The notes beneath the pieces are model-generated. The model saw nothing but the letters and a program-made list of their open reading frames with translations. It had not been told where the DNA came from and did not search any database. The translations under genes and the position numbers were made by a program. Shown piece by piece: positions 43,700 through 52,167 of a stretch of DNA of 54,480 bases (its first letter is position 1; each line of letters begins with the position of its first letter). Source of the DNA: JBBARC01 sp040400005. Its GTDB lineage: Bacteria; Pseudomonadota; Alphaproteobacteria; Acetobacterales; Acetobacteraceae. Location: contig JBBARC010000017.1 in the NCBI GenBank assembly GCA_040400005.1, positions 1 to 54,480 on the forward strand. The letters are read 5' to 3'.

Positions 43700-43843
43700 T
43701 GATATATGCCCCCCGAGGCACCACCAAGCCCGGCGCCCGGCATAGGGCGGCGGTGAGAACGAGGTGAGTTATCTAGGACGTTAGAACGGCAACCGGCGCG
43801 CTGTCACCCCGACTGCACGATGAAGTTTACGTGATCGGTTCAG

Positions 43844-43908
43844 CCTACGCCGCGTGACCTAACTGCGGCCTACGCCGCGTGACCTAACAGCGGCTTACGC
43901 CGCGGGGA
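43844..43908. repeat. 25-bp tandem duplication over the grxD end
   Basis: CCTACGCCGCGTGACCTAAC plus TGCGG (43844-43868) is repeated with one change at 43869-43893, and a third partial unit (CTTACGCCGCGGGG, from 43894) contains the true grxD stop codon and last codons. The 3' end of grxD has therefore been tandemly copied twice into the spacer. Confidence 0.85.
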
Positions 43909-44227
43909 TCTTTTCCTGCATCAACGTTTCCAACTCACCCGACTGAAACATCTCGGTGATGATATCGCAACCGCCAACAAATTCGCCCGCCACATAAAGC
44001 TGTGGAATGGTCGGCCAGCTTGAAAAATCTTTGATGCCATCACGCAAACTGGCATCTTCCAGCACGTTGGCGGAGCCGAATTCTACGCCCAGGTGGTTCA
44101 GTATTTGCACCACGCGGGCAGAAAAGCCGCATTGTGGAAACATCGGCGTGCCTTTCATAAACAGCATCACCGGGTGTGCGGAAATATCGTGCTGAATACG
44201 GGCAGAGGCGGGGTTGGTGGCGGTCAT
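43895..44227 (-). CDS. grxD: Monothiol glutaredoxin, Grx4 family
   Basis: A 110-residue CGFS-type glutaredoxin (C33 in PQCGFS) that holds and delivers [2Fe-2S] clusters with glutathione and BolA. It has LFMKGTPMFPQCGFSARVV, WPTIPQLYVAGEFVGGCDII and a C-terminal helix. It lies 34 bases downstream of bolA, the known partner, in the purQ-purL-bolA-grxD series. Tandem copies of its own 3' end follow the stop. Confidence 0.96.
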   Translation of the reverse strand: MTATNPASARIQHDISAHPVMLFMKGTPMFPQCGFSARVVQILNHLGVEFGSANVLEDASLRDGIKDFSSWPTIPQLYVAGEFVGGCDIITEMFQSGELETLMQEKIPAA

Positions 44228-44261
44228 GGTGGAGATACTCCTATGCGGGGCCTAAGCGGGG

Positions 44262-44495
44262 CTATGCGGGGGCAGATGTTTGCAGGGCGAGGGCATGAAG
44301 CTGGCCGCCCATGCGGCCGCCCAGCGCCTGAAAAACCAATTGATGCTGGCGCACGCGCGAAAGCCCAACAAACGCGCGGCTCACCACGTTGGCGCTGTAA
44401 TGGTCACCATCGCCAGCCAGATCCTCGATGGTGATGCGCGCATCAGGGATGGCGGCGCGGATCAGGTCTTCGATTTCGCCAGCGGTCATCGCCAT
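44262..44495 (-). CDS. bolA: BolA family protein
   Basis: A 77-residue BolA-like protein, partner of CGFS glutaredoxins in Fe-S handling. It has IEDLIRAAIPDARITIEDLAGDGDHYSANVVS followed by VRQHQLVFQALGGRMGGQLHALAL, in which the conserved His (R.HQ.V..AL) is the cluster ligand of the family. Start at 44495 or two codons later (44489); GGAG lies some 10 bases before the first. The gap to purL is 31 bases. Confidence 0.94.
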   Translation of the reverse strand: MAMTAGEIEDLIRAAIPDARITIEDLAGDGDHYSANVVSRAFVGLSRVRQHQLVFQALGGRMGGQLHALALQTSAPA

Positions 44496-44526
44496 GCGCT
44501 TGCTACTCCATTCTGGGCGGTAAATC

Positions 44527-46731
44527 TCATGCTGCCATATAATCGCGAAAAAAGCGCGTATGCGCCTCGGTAAGCGTGGCCACCGATATGGTGACGCCAT
44601 CGGGCAGTGTCAAACCGGCATCAGCACCGGGCGCGGCGGCCTGCCCCAGCAGGGCGGCTGGCACACCGGCTTCCGTGGCTAAAGCCAGCAGGGCGGCGGC
44701 ATCGGTGGTTGCGGCAATGTAGCGGGCTTGGTCTTCACCAAACCAAAATGCGTGCGGGGCGCTGCCTGCCGGCGGTGCCACAAGGGTAACGCTGCCCACC
44801 CCGGCCATCACCATTTCCGCCACTGCCACCAGGGCGCCACCATCGGATATATCGTGGCACGCGCTGATCAGCCCGCCCATAATGCGGGCACGAACAAAAT
44901 CACCGTGTGCGCGCTCGGCCACTAAATCCACCGGTGGCGGTGCCCCTGCTTCACGCCCGGCGATTTCGCGCAGCCACAGGCTTTGGCCCAAATGGCCCGG
45001 CGCGCCGCCGATCAGCACCAGGTCGCACCCGGCAGGCAAGCCGTAGCCCACGGCGTTGGCCGCGTTTTCTATCACCCCCACAGCGCCAATCGCCGGCGTG
45101 GGCAAAATCGGCGTGCCCTGGGTTTCGTTATACAAACTCACGTTGCCGCTAACGATAGGGAAATCCAGCGCCCGGCAAGCAGCCCCAATGCCGCGCAAAC
45201 TGGCGACAATCTGGCCCATCACGCTGGGCTTTTCCGGGTTACCGAAATTCAAATTGTCGGTTACCGCCAGGGGCAACGCGCCGGTGGCGGTAATATTGCG
45301 CCAAGCTTCGGCAACCGCCTGCGCGCCGCCCACTTCGGGGTCGGCCGCCACATAGCGCGGCGTGCAATCGGTGGTGATGGCCAGCGCCCGCACAGAATTT
45401 TCCAGGCGCACAATGGCCGCATCCGCGGTTGCCGGCCGTTTGACCGTCTGCCCGCCGACGGTACTGTCGTACTGGTTAAAAATGAACGCGCGCGAACATA
45501 GATCGGGGCAGGCGATCAGCTGCATCAGCGCCGCCTGAATGCCCACGGTGTCGGCCGGCAGGTCGATTTCCGCCGGTTTGGCCGGCTCGGTAAACGGGCG
45601 GCGATACAGCGGCGCCTGGTCGGCCAGCGGCGCCAGGGCGATATCCGCCTCGGTCACCCCATGATGTTTCAGCACGATGCGCCCGGTATCGGTTAAATGG
45701 CCGATCACCGCGAAATCCAGATCCCATTTTTCAAAAATAGCGCGCGCCACGTCCTGCCGATCCGGGCGCAGCACCATCAGCATGCGTTCCTGGCTTTCCG
45801 ACAGCATCATCTCGTAGGCCGACATATTGGGTTCGCGCTGCGGCACGTGATCCAGGTTCAGCTCAATCCCCACATCGCCCTTGCCGGCCATTTCTACGGC
45901 GGAGCTGGTCAGGCCGGCCGCCCCCATATCCTGAATGCCGATAATGGCATCGGTCGCCATCAGTTCCAGGCAGGCCTCAATCAGCAGTTTTTCGGTAAAC
46001 GGATCGCCCACCTGCACAGTGGGCCGCTTGCTTTCGGCATCTTCGGAAAACTCGGCGGATGCCATGGTGGCGCCGTGAATACCATCGCGCCCGGTTTTGC
46101 TGCCAACATACACCACCGGGTTGCCAATACCCGCGGCCGCACTGAGAAAAATGCGATCAATCGGGGCAATGCCCACGGTCATGGCATTCACCAGCGGGTT
46201 GCCATCGTAGCTGGCGTGAAAATTCACCTCCCCACCCACGGTGGGCACGCCAACGCAGTTGCCATAACCGCCGACGCCGCGCACCACGCCATCTAAAATG
46301 CGGCGGGTGTTAGGGTTTTTGGGGTCGCCAAAGCGCAGGGCGTTGAGATTGGCGATGGGGCGCGCGCCCATGGTAAACACATCGCGCAAAATACCACCCA
46401 CCCCGGTGGCAGCCCCCTGGTAGGGTTCAATAAAGCTCGGGTGATTATGGCTTTCCATTTTGAAAATGGCCGCCAGCCCCTCGCCAATATCAATGGCGCC
46501 GGCGTTTTCGCCCGGCCCGTGAATAACCCACGGCGCGGTGGTCGGCAGTTCGCGCAAATGTACGCGGCTGGATTTGTAGGAACAATGTTCCGACCACATC
46601 ACCGAAAAAATGCCGAGCTCGGTAAGGCTAGGGGTGCGGCCCATAATGGTCAGCACGCGGCCATACTCTTCGTCGTTCAGGCCAAATTCACGGGCGAGGG
46701 ACGCATCGACCTGCCGGGTGGGTGCGGTCAT
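44527..46731 (-). CDS. purL: Phosphoribosylformylglycinamidine synthase subunit PurL
   Basis: Amidates FGAR with ATP in purine synthesis, as a complex with PurS and PurQ. The 734-residue size is that of the small (three-subunit) PurL. Motifs: SVMWSEHCSYKSSR, the ATP/FGAR region KMESHNHPSFIEPYQGAATGVGG, GGRDGIHGATMAS-like GRDGIHGATMASAEF, and SACHDISDGGALVAVAEM. ATG at 46731 is one base from the purQ stop, so the two are coupled. Confidence 0.97.
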   Translation of the reverse strand: MTAPTRQVDASLAREFGLNDEEYGRVLTIMGRTPSLTELGIFSVMWSEHCSYKSSRVHLRELPTTAPWVIHGPGENAGAIDIGEGLAAIFKMESHNHPSFIEPYQGAATGVGGILRDVFTMGARPIANLNALRFGDPKNPNTRRILDGVVRGVGGYGNCVGVPTVGGEVNFHASYDGNPLVNAMTVGIAPIDRIFLSAAAGIGNPVVYVGSKTGRDGIHGATMASAEFSEDAESKRPTVQVGDPFTEKLLIEACLELMATDAIIGIQDMGAAGLTSSAVEMAGKGDVGIELNLDHVPQREPNMSAYEMMLSESQERMLMVLRPDRQDVARAIFEKWDLDFAVIGHLTDTGRIVLKHHGVTEADIALAPLADQAPLYRRPFTEPAKPAEIDLPADTVGIQAALMQLIACPDLCSRAFIFNQYDSTVGGQTVKRPATADAAIVRLENSVRALAITTDCTPRYVAADPEVGGAQAVAEAWRNITATGALPLAVTDNLNFGNPEKPSVMGQIVASLRGIGAACRALDFPIVSGNVSLYNETQGTPILPTPAIGAVGVIENAANAVGYGLPAGCDLVLIGGAPGHLGQSLWLREIAGREAGAPPPVDLVAERAHGDFVRARIMGGLISACHDISDGGALVAVAEMVMAGVGSVTLVAPPAGSAPHAFWFGEDQARYIAATTDAAALLALATEAGVPAALLGQAAAPGADAGLTLPDGVTISVATLTEAHTRFFRDYMAA

Positions 46732-46732
46732 C

Positions 46733-47467
46733 TTAAGCGGCCTCCCCGGCCAAACTCTGGTCATCGGGCGCCGGTTGTGGGCCCAAATTGGCGGCGAGGG
46801 CTGCAAACAGCGGCAAGCCATCGGTGCCGCCCATCAGTTTATCCACCAAATCCTCCGGGTGCGGCATCAGCCCCAACACCCGCAGATTGGCCGAATAAAT
46901 GCCGGCAATGGCGTTGCGGCTGCCGTTGGGGTTGCTATCCGCGGTGAGATCACCGGCTGGCGTCACATAGCGAAAAGCTATCCGGCCGTCGCCTTCAAGC
47001 TGTTCGATGGTCGCCTCATCGGCAGTGTAATTGCCATCGCCATGCGCCATCGGTGCGCGAAACACCTGGCCCTGCGCGTAATGGTTGGTGAACGCAGTAT
47101 CGGCCCGCTCCACCCGCAAAAAACAATCTTGCGACAAAAACCGCAAACCGGCGTTGCGCAGCAGTGCGCCTGGCAGCAGCCCGGCCTCGGTGAGGATTTG
47201 AAAGCCGTTGCACACCCCCAGCACATGCCCACCGCCGGCCGCAAACGCGCGCACCGCCGGCATAATGGGGGAGTGCGCCGCCATGGCGCCCGACCGCAAA
47301 TAATCGCCATGGCTAAACCCGCCAGGCACCACCACCAAATCAACCGGGGGCAGGGCGGTATCGCGGTGCCACACGATCAGCGGGGCGTGGCCGGTGGCCC
47401 TGGTCAGCGCAATCGCCATGTCGCGTTCGCGGTTGGTGCCGGGGAACAGGATGATGGCTGCTTGCAC
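46733..47467 (-). CDS. purQ: Phosphoribosylformylglycinamidine synthase subunit PurQ
   Basis: Glutaminase subunit that supplies ammonia to PurL. The 244-residue class I amidotransferase has the FPGTNRERD start, VPGGFSHGDYLRSGAMA, the nucleophile C86 in GVCNGFQIL, and the His-Glu pair in LMPHPED. First gene of the minus-strand operon purQ-purL-bolA-grxD. purS, required by this PurL type, is not adjacent: a half PAL-B element and tRNA-Tyr lie upstream. Confidence 0.97.
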   Translation of the reverse strand: MQAAIILFPGTNRERDMAIALTRATGHAPLIVWHRDTALPPVDLVVVPGGFSHGDYLRSGAMAAHSPIMPAVRAFAAGGGHVLGVCNGFQILTEAGLLPGALLRNAGLRFLSQDCFLRVERADTAFTNHYAQGQVFRAPMAHGDGNYTADEATIEQLEGDGRIAFRYVTPAGDLTADSNPNGSRNAIAGIYSANLRVLGLMPHPEDLVDKLMGGTDGLPLFAALAANLGPQPAPDDQSLAGEAA

Positions 47468-47523
47468 GGGGAGGGGGCGCCTTTGGGTGGGGGTGCGGGG
47501 GTTATAGCTATGGGTGGGAAGGG

Positions 47524-47580
47524 AAGGAAGGCCGGGGCTTTGCCCCTGGACCCCACTAAGGGCTCGCCCTTAGAACCCTG
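47524..47580. repeat. PAL-B element, left half
   Basis: GGCCGGGGCTTTGCCCC, TGGACCCCACTAAGGGC and TCGCCCTTAGAACCC reproduce the arm of PAL-B (hairpins GGGGCTTTGCCCC and AAGGGCTCGCCCTT) without the matching second arm. Upstream of purQ, on the far side of tRNA-Tyr. Confidence 0.75.
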
Positions 47581-47598
47581 GCTGTTTGGGTTGGGTCG

Positions 47599-47627
47599 TT
47601 GACAACCCCGGTGGCGGGGGGCTAGAC
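47599..47627 (+). promoter_or_regulatory. Sigma-70-type promoter of tRNA-Tyr
   Basis: TTGACA (47599-47604), 17 bases, CTAGAC (47622-47627), 12 bases ahead of the tRNA. The -35 box is perfect and the GC-rich discriminator GCGCCCC would allow stringent control. Assigned by inspection. Confidence 0.65.
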
Positions 47628-47639
47628 GCGCCCCTTCGT

Positions 47640-47725
47640 GGATGGGTGCCCGAGTGGTTAAAGGGGACGGACTGTAAATCCGTTGGCTCACGCCTACGTT
47701 GGTTCAAATCCAACCCCCTCCACCA
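47640..47725 (+). tRNA. tRNA-Tyr (GUA anticodon)
   Basis: An 86-base class II tRNA with encoded CCA. Anticodon stem GGACGGACT-GTA-AATCCGT, long variable arm, T arm GTTGGTTCAAATCCAAC. Acceptor stem GGATGGG against CCCCTCC pairs at six positions but gives U opposed to C at 4:69. The CCA is encoded, and the downstream DNA differs in composition. Confidence 0.95.
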
Positions 47726-47800
47726 ATTTCCTCACATGCGCTATACGTCGGTTGAAACAAGATCGCCACGATTCGGGTATTTGGATCGATTGAAAGTCTT

Positions 47801-48118
47801 GTGACCTTTCTTTGTTCCAATCCGATGGTGTGCCCTGTGGATGACCTAATCGCTAGCGCGAACAAAAATTTCGAGGAGATGGGCGCACACAAGGTCCGTT
47901 TAAAAGTTTACGATAGATCCTTTGGTATCCTACACGGTGCCGCGTGCGACTGGCTCGCTACATATGATCGCACCGAGGATGCACGCCGTAGTTCTGATGT
48001 GGCGGAAGATCGGCGTTTGAGCCGAAGCACGAGAACAGCTGCTTGGCTTGCGGTGATAATCGGTGTCGTTACGTTGATCATAGCGGGCCTCACCTTAGCG
48101 GTAACAATCGGGCGCTAG
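47801..48118 (+). CDS. Tail-anchored membrane protein of unknown function
   Basis: A 105-residue protein with a soluble N-terminal part (VDDLIASANKNFEEMGAHKVRLKVYDR, GAACDWLATYDRTEDARRSSDVAEDRR) and one C-terminal membrane helix (TAAWLAVIIGVVTLIIAGLTLAV) ending TIGR. GTG at 47801 is used; ATG at 47825 is an alternative. No family recognised. It lies 75 bases behind tRNA-Tyr in AT-richer DNA and 42 bases before an HNH nuclease gene on the same strand. Confidence 0.65.
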   Translation: MTFLCSNPMVCPVDDLIASANKNFEEMGAHKVRLKVYDRSFGILHGAACDWLATYDRTEDARRSSDVAEDRRLSRSTRTAAWLAVIIGVVTLIIAGLTLAVTIGR

Positions 48119-48160
48119 TCCTCGACCAAGTTTTCCCCGATATTCTTGCCAGGAAAAAAC

Positions 48161-48820
48161 ATGATCAAGGTCTTCAAGGTAGCCGATATTATTGAAAACA
48201 AGATCATGCCTTCCCCGGATCGGTCGGTTGCCTTCCATGATGTCGCACGTATTCTCATGAGCCTTGAGGGGGCGGACGATCCCATTGAAGCGCACTCCTG
48301 GGAAATCCCCATCGAGATCGGAGAAGGGACAGGCATGAGGACAGTCCGGATCGAGTTACCTCAATTTCTCGACAAGTCAGATGATTTGAATGCGCCGATA
48401 TTCTTCTGTGGTGAACCACTAGAAAAACTCACTTGCGCTGCGTACTACGATAATGGCCTTTTCTATCTCCACCGCGCCCCTCAAACCCTACAAGAAAAGG
48501 AGGAAATATTATTGCGCATAAAGAAGGTATTATTTGATGAGGCCGCCGAGATTTCTAGCTTACGAGCTACGGTTGCAAATCTCGAAGCAGCCATAGAATA
48601 TCAAAGAACGGGACCAATCCGTGACCCCATTTCTGACGAAGTGAAGATTGTAGTTTGGGCCAGAGATGGCGGTTCATGCAGGCGTTGCGGCATCCAAAAA
48701 AATTTACAATTTGACCACATAATACCTGTAGCCAAAGGTGGTGGAAACTCAACCGAAAATATCCAAATCCTTTGCCAGCATTGCAATCTCCGGAAGTCGG
48801 ATCGTATCGCCATGCCTTGA
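48161..48820 (+). CDS. HNH endonuclease domain protein
   Basis: A 219-residue protein. Residues 1-110 form an unrecognised alpha/beta domain, 112-148 a likely coiled coil (TLQEKEEILLRIKKVLF, EISSLRATVANLEAAI), and 165-214 an HNH nuclease: WARDGGSCRRCG with C173/C176, QFDHIIPVAKGG (D185, H186), N196/N200 and C205/C208 (ILCQHCNLRKSD). The HNH core is complete: metal-binding H and N residues and the two zinc CxxC knuckles. ATG at 48161 follows AGGAAA; TTG at 48146 is less likely. AT-richer than its surroundings, with the tail-anchored protein upstream; possible defence or mobile-element gene. Confidence 0.85.
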   Translation: MIKVFKVADIIENKIMPSPDRSVAFHDVARILMSLEGADDPIEAHSWEIPIEIGEGTGMRTVRIELPQFLDKSDDLNAPIFFCGEPLEKLTCAAYYDNGLFYLHRAPQTLQEKEEILLRIKKVLFDEAAEISSLRATVANLEAAIEYQRTGPIRDPISDEVKIVVWARDGGSCRRCGIQKNLQFDHIIPVAKGGGNSTENIQILCQHCNLRKSDRIAMP

Positions 48821-49324
48821 ATATGTTGCCCGTTAAAGGCGTCTGGATTGAAACACCACCAGCGTGGGTCTCACACTGGTATCGGCAGTTTGGCATTAGT
48901 GGTTTATTTTATATCGTATACGCGGGCCCACTTTATATATTTCAGCGTACCAGTTGCCTCAGTCAAACGCACTGCCGCCATTGCAATTTCAGGTTAGCAA
49001 GTTCATTAAAAGACATCATTAATTCTCGGCTATGATCGGTCAATTTTTCTCAAGTGCGGAAAGCGGCCTGACGTGCTCTCACGATCATCTTTTGCAAGAA
49101 GTAAATTTTGGTAAGGGCAGATTAACTCGAACTCCAACTCTCCCCGAGTCGGTGTGGACGGAGCCACGACGAGATCGGCAGCCCAATGCGCGAAGTTTTG
49201 ATAAAAAGCTGCGATATCATTATGTTATAGGAGTAACCCCGATCGGCACCAAGATCGGCAAAATATCTAGCATAAAGTAGTTTTTCTATGATATGTGCGG
49301 TAGCTTCCAATTTCAAAGATCGGC
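48821..49324. other. AT-rich intergenic region, no gene seen
   Basis: 504 bases between the HNH gene and fic. Composition is clearly lower in GC than the core genes. Short open frames here have no recognisable sequence or ribosome site. The last 60 bases probably contain the fic promoter. No copy of the tRNA-Tyr 3' end was found that would mark an attachment site. Confidence 0.5.
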
Positions 49325-50521
49325 ATGCCCAGACCATTCGAAACCCCCTCCCGGATAGAGCCCTGCCTACCCGACGAAACCCCGCCGGCGATCCTCGATC
49401 TTGTGGCGGCGCTGTCGGCGGCAACCAACGGCCTCGGCGCACGGCTGCATCCTCAGTCAGCCGCCGGCCTGGCCGAGTCTGTGCGCGTGATGAATTGCTA
49501 TTATTCAAACCTCATCGAGGGCCACAACACCACCCCGCGCGAAATCGAACGCGCACTGGTAAACGAACTCGACGCCACCCCAGAACGGCGCAATTTGCAG
49601 ATCGAAGCCCGCGCGCATATCCGCGTGCAACGTGATATCGATCACAGCCACGCCAACGGCACCCTGCCAGAACCCGCATCGGTTGGTTTTATTCAGTCCT
49701 TGCACAAAGATTTTTATCGCGACGCACCAGAAGCCATGCTGCTGATCGGCGCCCCCAGCCATAAAATGCGCATGATCCCCGGCGCCTTTCGCACATCGTT
49801 CGATCCCGACATCGCGGTTGGCCGCCACGTGCCGCCGGCCGGCGATCATGTGGCGGTGTTTATGGCCTATTTTGAAACAAAATACCGCCTGGCCCCGCTC
49901 GGCATGGGGCAGCGCATTATTGCCATGGCGGCGGCCCACCATCGGCTGAACTACGTTCACCCTTTCCTCGATGGTAACGGCCGCGTCAGTCGCTTAATGA
50001 GCCACGCCATGGCACAGCAAGCCGGCATAGGCGCGCACGGGCTGTGGTCGATTTCGCGCGGTCTGGCGCGTGGCCTCACCAGAAGCGGCGATTATAAACG
50101 CATGATGGACCACGCCGACATGCAACGCCAAGGCGATCTCGATGGCCGCGGCAATCTTTCGCGCCGTGCGCTGAATGATTTTATTGCCTGGTTTCTCAGT
50201 GTATGTCTGGATCAGGTGACTTTCATGACCAGCCTATTTGCGCTCGATACGTTGCTCGACCGGCTCAATCGTTATGTCGCCCGGCGTAATTTTAAGCCCG
50301 AAGCGTTTTTGCTGTTGGAAAATGCCCTGCAACGCGGCGAGCTGAACCGTGGCGATGCTGGCCGCATCACGGGGTTAAAAGAACGCTCGGCACGAGACCT
50401 GCTTGGCGCTTTAATCAGCGACGGTATTTTGGCGTCCGTCACCCCAAAGGCGCCGGTATCGCTGCGGTTTCCGTTGGATACCATCGACATCCTGTTTCCC
50501 GGTCTTTTCCCCGAGACGTGA
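49325..50521 (+). CDS. Fic family protein (AMP-transferase)
   Basis: A 398-residue Fic protein that transfers AMP (or another nucleotide moiety) to target proteins. The active motif HPFLDGNGRVSR (212-223) is complete, with catalytic His212. An N-terminal inhibitory helix SNLIEG (S61...E65) matches (S/T)xxxE(G/N), so the enzyme is autoinhibited (class II). A winged-helix-like C-terminal domain (about 320-390, GRITGLKERSARDLLGALISDGIL) is the usual DNA-binding or regulatory part. Targets unknown. A MarR gene follows 55 bases downstream. No antitoxin partner is adjacent. Confidence 0.93.
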   Translation: MPRPFETPSRIEPCLPDETPPAILDLVAALSAATNGLGARLHPQSAAGLAESVRVMNCYYSNLIEGHNTTPREIERALVNELDATPERRNLQIEARAHIRVQRDIDHSHANGTLPEPASVGFIQSLHKDFYRDAPEAMLLIGAPSHKMRMIPGAFRTSFDPDIAVGRHVPPAGDHVAVFMAYFETKYRLAPLGMGQRIIAMAAAHHRLNYVHPFLDGNGRVSRLMSHAMAQQAGIGAHGLWSISRGLARGLTRSGDYKRMMDHADMQRQGDLDGRGNLSRRALNDFIAWFLSVCLDQVTFMTSLFALDTLLDRLNRYVARRNFKPEAFLLLENALQRGELNRGDAGRITGLKERSARDLLGALISDGILASVTPKAPVSLRFPLDTIDILFPGLFPET

Positions 50522-50576
50522 TCACCAACCACCGCCCCCCAGTGGCACAATCCCCGAACCACGCTACACTCCCCCC

Positions 50577-51104
50577 ATGGAGGAAAACGCCACACTCACA
50601 ATCGACCAGCTCGCCGCCGCCGATGCCGATATCGAGCCGAAAATCGCCGCCTACATCGCCTGGGCCGGCCGGCTGATGCGCACCCGCTATGATGGCCGCG
50701 CCCGCAGCATTGGCCTCACCCGCGCGCAATGGCGGGCCATTGTCACAATAAGCGTCAACCCCGGCACATCGCAGCGCGAAGTGGCAAGCCTGCTGGAAAT
50801 CAATTCGGTCACCGCCGGGCGCACCATTGATCGGCTTGAAGCCGCCGGCCTGGTGGAACGCCGCGCCGACCCCAACGATCGCCGCGCCAACTGTTTATAC
50901 GCCAAACCCGAAGCGCTGCCGTTGCAGAACAAACTTAATGTTCTGGCCAAAGACGAAGAAGCGATTGCCTTGGCCGGTATCGCCGGCGCCGACCGCGCGC
51001 TAATGCTCGATTTGCTGCGCCGCGTTGTCGCCAACCTGCAGGCGGCACCCGCAGTCAGGGCGCCGCCGCTGGACGAGGACGAGGACGAAAAAGCCGTCTC
51101 TTAA
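50577..51104 (+). CDS. MarR family transcriptional regulator
   Basis: A 175-residue winged-helix regulator: RSIGLTRAQWRAIVTISVNPGTSQREVASLLEI, recognition helix SVTAGRTIDRLEAAGLVERRADPNDRRA with the wing DPNDRR, and a dimerisation helix near the end, followed by an acidic tail DEDEDEK. ATG at 50577 lies 55 bases after fic; it could be co-transcribed with fic, but its own promoter cannot be excluded. Ligand and targets unknown. Confidence 0.92.
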   Translation: MEENATLTIDQLAAADADIEPKIAAYIAWAGRLMRTRYDGRARSIGLTRAQWRAIVTISVNPGTSQREVASLLEINSVTAGRTIDRLEAAGLVERRADPNDRRANCLYAKPEALPLQNKLNVLAKDEEAIALAGIAGADRALMLDLLRRVVANLQAAPAVRAPPLDEDEDEKAVS

Positions 51105-51158
51105 AGCGGCGCCGGCCTAGCCTGCGGCGGAAAACCTAGCTAGCCCGCGCCCAAAAAC

Positions 51159-51434
51159 CTAGTTCGCGGTTTTAACCAGCGCTTCTACCTGCGCGTGGGT
51201 GAGGTTCGCTACCGGCCGGCCATCTTCCATGTGCACATTGGCCGCCGGGATCACCGCATAATCGGCATCCATCACGACACCGACCGAGCCGTCGGTGTTC
51301 ACCTGGTCGATATTGCCCAACCGATTATGGCTGGCATCAACAATCACCATGCCCGAACGCACGGTTTCGGCGCTGGCGGCAAACGCCGGCAGGGTAAGGG
51401 TAACAATAGCGGCGGCAAGGGCTAGGGCACGCAT
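51159..51434 (-). CDS. Small exported protein, PRC-barrel-like
   Basis: A 91-residue periplasmic protein: signal peptide MRALALAAAIVTLTLPAFAASA, then SGMVIVDASHNRLGNIDQVNTDGSVGVVMDADYAVIPAANVHMEDGR, a beta pattern (G..v.d..g..iG.id.v) recalling PRC-barrel proteins, and a final helix LTHAQVEALVKTAN. Function unknown. ATG at 51434. Faces tRNA-Ser across a 190-base gap. Confidence 0.75.
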   Translation of the reverse strand: MRALALAAAIVTLTLPAFAASAETVRSGMVIVDASHNRLGNIDQVNTDGSVGVVMDADYAVIPAANVHMEDGRPVANLTHAQVEALVKTAN

Positions 51435-51623
51435 GGCAAAAATCCTCGGGTTGCCGGCAACGCTGGCCGGGATAAATAGATAGCCAGCTTATAATTGGCT
51501 GGCTCTACGTTGTCAATGTAAATGATGCACCGCAATATATCTGTTGTCGGCGCTCGGTGCGGAGGCCGTTGGGTTGTTTAACGGCACCCGACACATGGGG
51601 TGGGTTGAACTGGCGGGAAGGGG

Positions 51624-51713
<90 letters not shown>

Positions 51714-51753
51714 GCAGGTGGGCCGCCCGCGCTGGGGCTGCCGTGGTTGGCCG

Positions 51754-51782
51754 GTTATAGGTAACTGGGCCGGGCTGGGCAA
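51754..51782 (-). promoter_or_regulatory. Sigma-70-type promoter of tRNA-Ser
   Basis: On the minus strand TTGCCC (51782-51777), 17 bases, TATAAC (51759-51754), 40 bases ahead of the tRNA 5' end. Good -10 box and spacing. It lies inside the end of the small-ORF cassette copy 2. Confidence 0.65.
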
Positions 51783-52065
51783 CCGTGGCGTTTCATCGTG
51801 TTGGACCCAGGTGTTGGGCGCAGCCATAGCAGCGTGCCCGGTCCGCGGTTGGCAACGACGCCGCGCTTGGAGCGGGGGCACCGTGCTGATTTGATGTAAT
51901 AGCAAATCGCCTTGATGATCACCCTTCCATCACCATCGCCCTTGGTAGGCGTGCCCGGTTGGCCGGCGGCGGCGGGACAAAAAACGACCACTACCGACCC
52001 GCGTTGATCCATTCTTCAGGGGGCAACATTTAAGCTGGTTGATATTACTCGGCACAAATGTCCGC
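51755..52065 (-). repeat. Small-ORF cassette, copy 2
   Basis: An 85-codon frame (52012 to 51755) begins MDQRGSVVVVFCPAAAGQPG and contains GDGDGRVIIKAICYY. It matches copy 1 (15548-15850) in the bases before the ATG, the first 11 codons and the VI(I/V)KA block, but has only about one unit of the 9-base repeat. Its 3' end overlaps the tRNA-Ser promoter. Coding status is uncertain; homology of the two copies is clear by eye. Confidence 0.55.
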
Positions 52066-52167
52066 TTTCTGCTTCGAACCCACACAAAGCTGCCGCTCCG
52101 CTGCCGGCCAAAAACGGGCATTCACCCTGGCCAACGACCAAGATAAGGCGATCGGCACCGTGTAACT

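Noticed and set aside
43844..43908. Possible CRISPR array
   Set aside because: Repeats are adjacent without spacers and only two to three units; they are a tandem duplication of a gene end.
45697..46296. 200-codon open frame opposite purL
   Set aside because: Mirror of the conserved PurL core; His/Gly-rich, no recognisable domain.
46610..47602. 330-codon open frame opposite purQ and the purL start
   Set aside because: Antisense of conserved PurQ/PurL motifs, no ribosome site, composition typical of a shadow frame.
48772..49035. 88-codon open frame behind the HNH gene
   Set aside because: Overlaps the HNH 3' end in another frame, lacks a ribosome site and has no recognisable sequence.
49115..49145. 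Possible attR copy of the tRNA-Tyr end (CGAACTCCAACTCTCCCC)
   Set aside because: Resembles the T arm and acceptor only loosely with several shifts; too weak to call an attachment site.
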